This document shows, piece after piece, positions 5,592-7,712 of a DNA stretch of 7,712 nucleotides. The notes beneath the pieces were generated by a model, which saw only the letters and a list, made by a program, of their open reading frames with translations, had not been told where the DNA came from and did no database searches. Origin of the DNA: Terriglobia bacterium (GTDB taxonomy: Bacteria; Acidobacteriota; Terriglobia; UBA7540); NCBI GenBank assembly GCA_030040515.1, contig JASHTO010000252.1:1-7712 (forward strand), read 5' to 3'. Numbering within the stretch: the stretch's first letter is position 1; each line of letters begins with the position of its first letter. The position numbers and the translations under genes are program-made.

Positions 5592-7337
5592 CTAGTCCTC
5601 GAGCGTGGAAATATCTCCCGTTGGCAATCCCAGTTCCCAAGCTTTCAGAACCCGCCGCATGATCTTTCCGCTTCGAGTTTTGGGCAGCTTGTCCTTGAAT
5701 TCAATCTCCCGCGGCGCCGCGTGCGCTGCCAGCTTTTGCTTTACGAACTTCTGGATCTCATTTTTTAACTCATCACTCGGCGCGTGCCCCTGGCGCAGCG
5801 AAATGAATGCCTTAATGATCTGTCCGCGCAGCGCATCGGGCTTGCCGATCACTCCTGCCTCCGCCACGGCGGGGTGTGCCACCAGGCAGCTTTCCACTTC
5901 AAACGGCCCCACATTCTCTCCCGCGGTGATGATCAAATCGTCGACGCGGCCCTGGAACCAGAAATACCCGTCCGCATCCTTGTAAGCGCTGTCGCCGGTT
6001 ACGTACCAGCCCGGAATGCGAAAATATGACTGATAGCGGTCGGGCTGTTTCCAGATGTCGCGCATCATGCCGGGCCAGCCGGGCTTTATCACGAGCGTGC
6101 CGAGAGTATTGGGCGGCAGTTCCTTCCCCGCATCGTCCACGATGGCGGCATACACTCCGGGGATCGGCCGGCCCATCGAGCCGGGGCGAATGGTCATGGC
6201 CGCATAATTCGAAATCAGGATGTGACCCGTTTCGGTCATCCACCAGTTGTCATGAATCCGCCGGCCGTAAGTTCGCCAGCCCCACCACACGACTTCCGGA
6301 TTGAGCGGCTCGCCCACGCTCAGCACATGGCGCAGGCTGGTGAGGTCAAATTTCCGCGCCACTTCTTCGCCCGCCGCGAGCAGCATGCGGAAAGCCGTGG
6401 GAGCGCTGTACCAGATGTTGACACGGAAGCGCTGGATGGTTTCGTACCAATCGGCAGCGCTGAATCTCCCGCCGCGGATCAGATTGGTGGCTCCGCTGAG
6501 CCAGGGCGCGAAAATCCCGTAGGATGTTCCCGTCACCCAGCCCGGGTCAGCCGTGCACCAATAGACATCGTCCTCGCGAATGTCCAGCACCCAGCGCCCC
6601 GTCATCAGATGGCCCAGCATGGCGCGTTGAACGTGCAGCACCCCCTTAGGCTTGCCGGTCGATCCCGAGGTGTAGTGGATAATGAGGGGGTCGTCCAAGG
6701 TCAGCCATTCGATCTCGGTTTTGTCGGAAGCCTTGTTCATCAAAGCATCGTAGCTCTTCTGCCCTTCACTCACTTCACCGGCCGATGCTCCCACCAGAAT
6801 GATGTGCTTGAGCGCGGGCAGATCGTACTGCGGAACGCGCTCAAGAAGCGCCGGTGAGGTTACCAGCGCCACGGCCTCCGCATTTGCCATGCGGTCGCGC
6901 ACGGCATCCTGCATGAAAGCCTCAAAAAGCGGGCTGGGGATTGCTCCGATTTTCAAAGTGCCAAGAATGGCGATGTAAAGCTCCGGCCGCCGGCCAAGGA
7001 AAACGAAAACGCGGTCACCCTTTCGGATTCCCAGGTTGCGCAGGGCGTTGGCGAAGCGGTTCGATTGGAGCGACATGTCTTCGAAGGTAAAGCGCTCGGT
7101 GCGTTCTTTGTCCGTGTAAATCAGGGCCAGCTTGTTTCGCCGGCCACGCGTCAAGTGCCGATCGATGGCCTCGTGCGCCATGTTCACTTTTCCGGTCCTT
7201 GCCCAATCGAATTCCTGATGGACCTCCTCCCAGCGAAACGCCCCGTAGCGCGCGTCGTAATCCTGCAAATGGTGCGTGCGCGGATCGTCCGCAGGCTTCA
7301 AAACATTGCTCGCGTCAACCGTCGCATTCGTGGACAT
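5592..7337 (-). CDS. acsA: Acetyl-CoA synthetase (acetate-CoA ligase, AMP-forming), AcsA type
   Basis: This cytoplasmic enzyme activates acetate with ATP to acetyl-AMP and transfers the acetyl group to CoA. The 581-residue protein has the full set of adenylate-forming motifs. The phosphate loop YTSGSTGKPKG is at 222-232. WWMTETG is at 365-371, where a tryptophan in the acyl pocket favours short acids such as acetate. YVTGD is at 445-449, the hinge region GRVDD at 463-467, and PKTRSGK ends at Lys558, the catalytic lysine that in this family is often controlled by reversible acetylation. The WWMTETG segment, followed by NY and IRPGSMGRPIPGV, resembles Bacillus AcsA (about 570 residues) more than the longer Acs form. 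I chose ATG 7337 because GAGGGGGG (7341-7348) precedes it; the frame stays open to 7415, but those extra 26 residues do not resemble the family. It follows glcF by 49 nt on the same strand, so the two are probably co-transcribed. Propionate may be a side substrate. Confidence 0.93.
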   Translation of the reverse strand: MSTNATVDASNVLKPADDPRTHHLQDYDARYGAFRWEEVHQEFDWARTGKVNMAHEAIDRHLTRGRRNKLALIYTDKERTERFTFEDMSLQSNRFANALRNLGIRKGDRVFVFLGRRPELYIAILGTLKIGAIPSPLFEAFMQDAVRDRMANAEAVALVTSPALLERVPQYDLPALKHIILVGASAGEVSEGQKSYDALMNKASDKTEIEWLTLDDPLIIHYTSGSTGKPKGVLHVQRAMLGHLMTGRWVLDIREDDVYWCTADPGWVTGTSYGIFAPWLSGATNLIRGGRFSAADWYETIQRFRVNIWYSAPTAFRMLLAAGEEVARKFDLTSLRHVLSVGEPLNPEVVWWGWRTYGRRIHDNWWMTETGHILISNYAAMTIRPGSMGRPIPGVYAAIVDDAGKELPPNTLGTLVIKPGWPGMMRDIWKQPDRYQSYFRIPGWYVTGDSAYKDADGYFWFQGRVDDLIITAGENVGPFEVESCLVAHPAVAEAGVIGKPDALRGQIIKAFISLRQGHAPSDELKNEIQKFVKQKLAAHAAPREIEFKDKLPKTRSGKIMRRVLKAWELGLPTGDISTLED

Positions 7338-7386
7338 GCGCCCCCCTCGTTTTTCAGTGGCCGTATGAAAATCCTGTGCCTGCACA

Positions 7387-7712
7387 TCATGACCGGGCCT
7401 GCCGGTACGCCTCATCCAGCAACTCGATGACGTGCATCACCCGCCGGTTTTTGCCCTCACGTTTCACTCCGGCGCGCAGTTGGAGCAGGCATCCGGGGTT
7501 GGCGGTCAACACCAAGTCTGCCCGCGTTTCGTCGATGCGCCGCATCTTGCCTTCCAGCAGGCGGTGCGACATCTCATTGTGAACCACATTATAGACTCCC
7601 GCGCTTCCGCAGCAGACCTCCGCTTCCTTCAGTTCAATCAACTCCAATCCGGGGACAGCGGCGAGCAATTTGCGCGGAGCCGTCCGAATGCGTTGCGCGT
7701 GCCCCAGATGGC
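7387..7712 (-). CDS. glcF: Glycolate oxidase iron-sulfur subunit, C-terminal part (5' end beyond window)
   Basis: The frame enters from the right edge (first complete codons HLGHAQRIRTAPRKLL) and ends at TGA 7387-7389, giving 108 complete codons. The two bases at the edge, GC, would complete a cysteine codon if preceded by T, matching the conserved Cys-His of this family. It contains one cysteine-rich CCG domain: EVCCGSAGVYN, then ANPGCLLQLRAGV and VIELLDEAYR at the end. The CCGSAG form and the ANPGC...HxIELLDxAYR ending match GlcF rather than the lactate-use protein LutA, whose motif is typically CCGFGG. GlcF is the [4Fe-4S] subunit of the GlcDEF complex, which oxidises glycolate to glyoxylate and passes electrons to the respiratory chain. 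The N-terminal ferredoxin-like part and any glcD/glcE lie outside the window. acsA follows after 49 nt, which suggests a shared transcript for use of C2 acids. Confidence 0.88.
   Translation of the reverse strand, partial: HLGHAQRIRTAPRKLLAAVPGLELIELKEAEVCCGSAGVYNVVHNEMSHRLLEGKMRRIDETRADLVLTANPGCLLQLRAGVKREGKNRRVMHVIELLDEAYRQARS

Noticed and set aside
6222..6857. Plus-strand open frame of 211 codons
   Set aside because: It is wholly antisense to the acsA coding region, whose catalytic motifs are intact. The translation has no recognisable features.
7338..7415. Upstream extension of acsA to a start at 7415
   Set aside because: The added 26 residues do not resemble the family and would overlap the end of glcF. 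ATG 7337 has its own Shine-Dalgarno.
1..7712. CRISPR array, tRNA, rRNA, insertion sequence or phage genes
   Set aside because: No regularly spaced repeats, tRNA-like cloverleaf with conserved arms, rRNA blocks, transposase motifs or phage proteins were seen on either strand.

Overview
This 7.7 kb window is bacterial, GC-rich and gene-dense. The large receptor at 1486-4878 has the build of the Oar-like TonB-dependent receptors that are abundant in Acidobacteria: a carboxypeptidase-regulatory-like domain, then a plug, then a long barrel. I therefore suspect an acidobacterial or related soil-type genome. That is an inference from protein style, not a phylogenetic test.

Layout. (1) Positions 1-924, minus strand: a nearly complete ten-helix DMT/EamA-family inner-membrane transporter whose C-terminal end runs off the window. 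(2) Positions 925-1105: a divergent promoter region. (3) Positions 1106-1317, plus strand: a clear FMN riboswitch (RFN element) with enlarged P2 and P4 arms, followed by a long structured leader (1318-1485). (4) Positions 1486-4878, plus strand: a 1130-residue TonB-dependent outer-membrane receptor, starting at TTG with its Shine-Dalgarno inside a small hairpin. (5) Positions 4879-5084: a non-coding gap with strong hairpins but no intrinsic terminator. (6) Positions 5085-5471, plus strand: a small unrecognised secreted protein closed by a textbook intrinsic terminator (5512-5542). (7) Positions 5592-7337, minus strand: an acetyl-CoA synthetase of the AcsA type. (8) Positions 7387-7712, minus strand: the C-terminal third or so of a glycolate oxidase iron-sulfur subunit (GlcF), cut by the window edge and lying just upstream of acsA in what looks like one operon.

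Main point. The most interesting feature is the FMN riboswitch directly upstream, on the same strand, of a TonB-dependent receptor. Known riboswitches of this class control riboflavin synthesis genes or inner-membrane riboflavin transporters. If the switch controls the receptor, the receptor is a candidate outer-membrane importer of flavin or a flavin precursor. The neighbouring DMT transporter belongs to the same broad superfamily as the riboflavin carrier RibN, so a two-membrane uptake pair is possible. However, the DMT gene is divergent and does not itself carry the riboswitch. The glcF-acsA pair points to use of small C2 acids (glycolate, acetate) and looks functionally separate from the first half.
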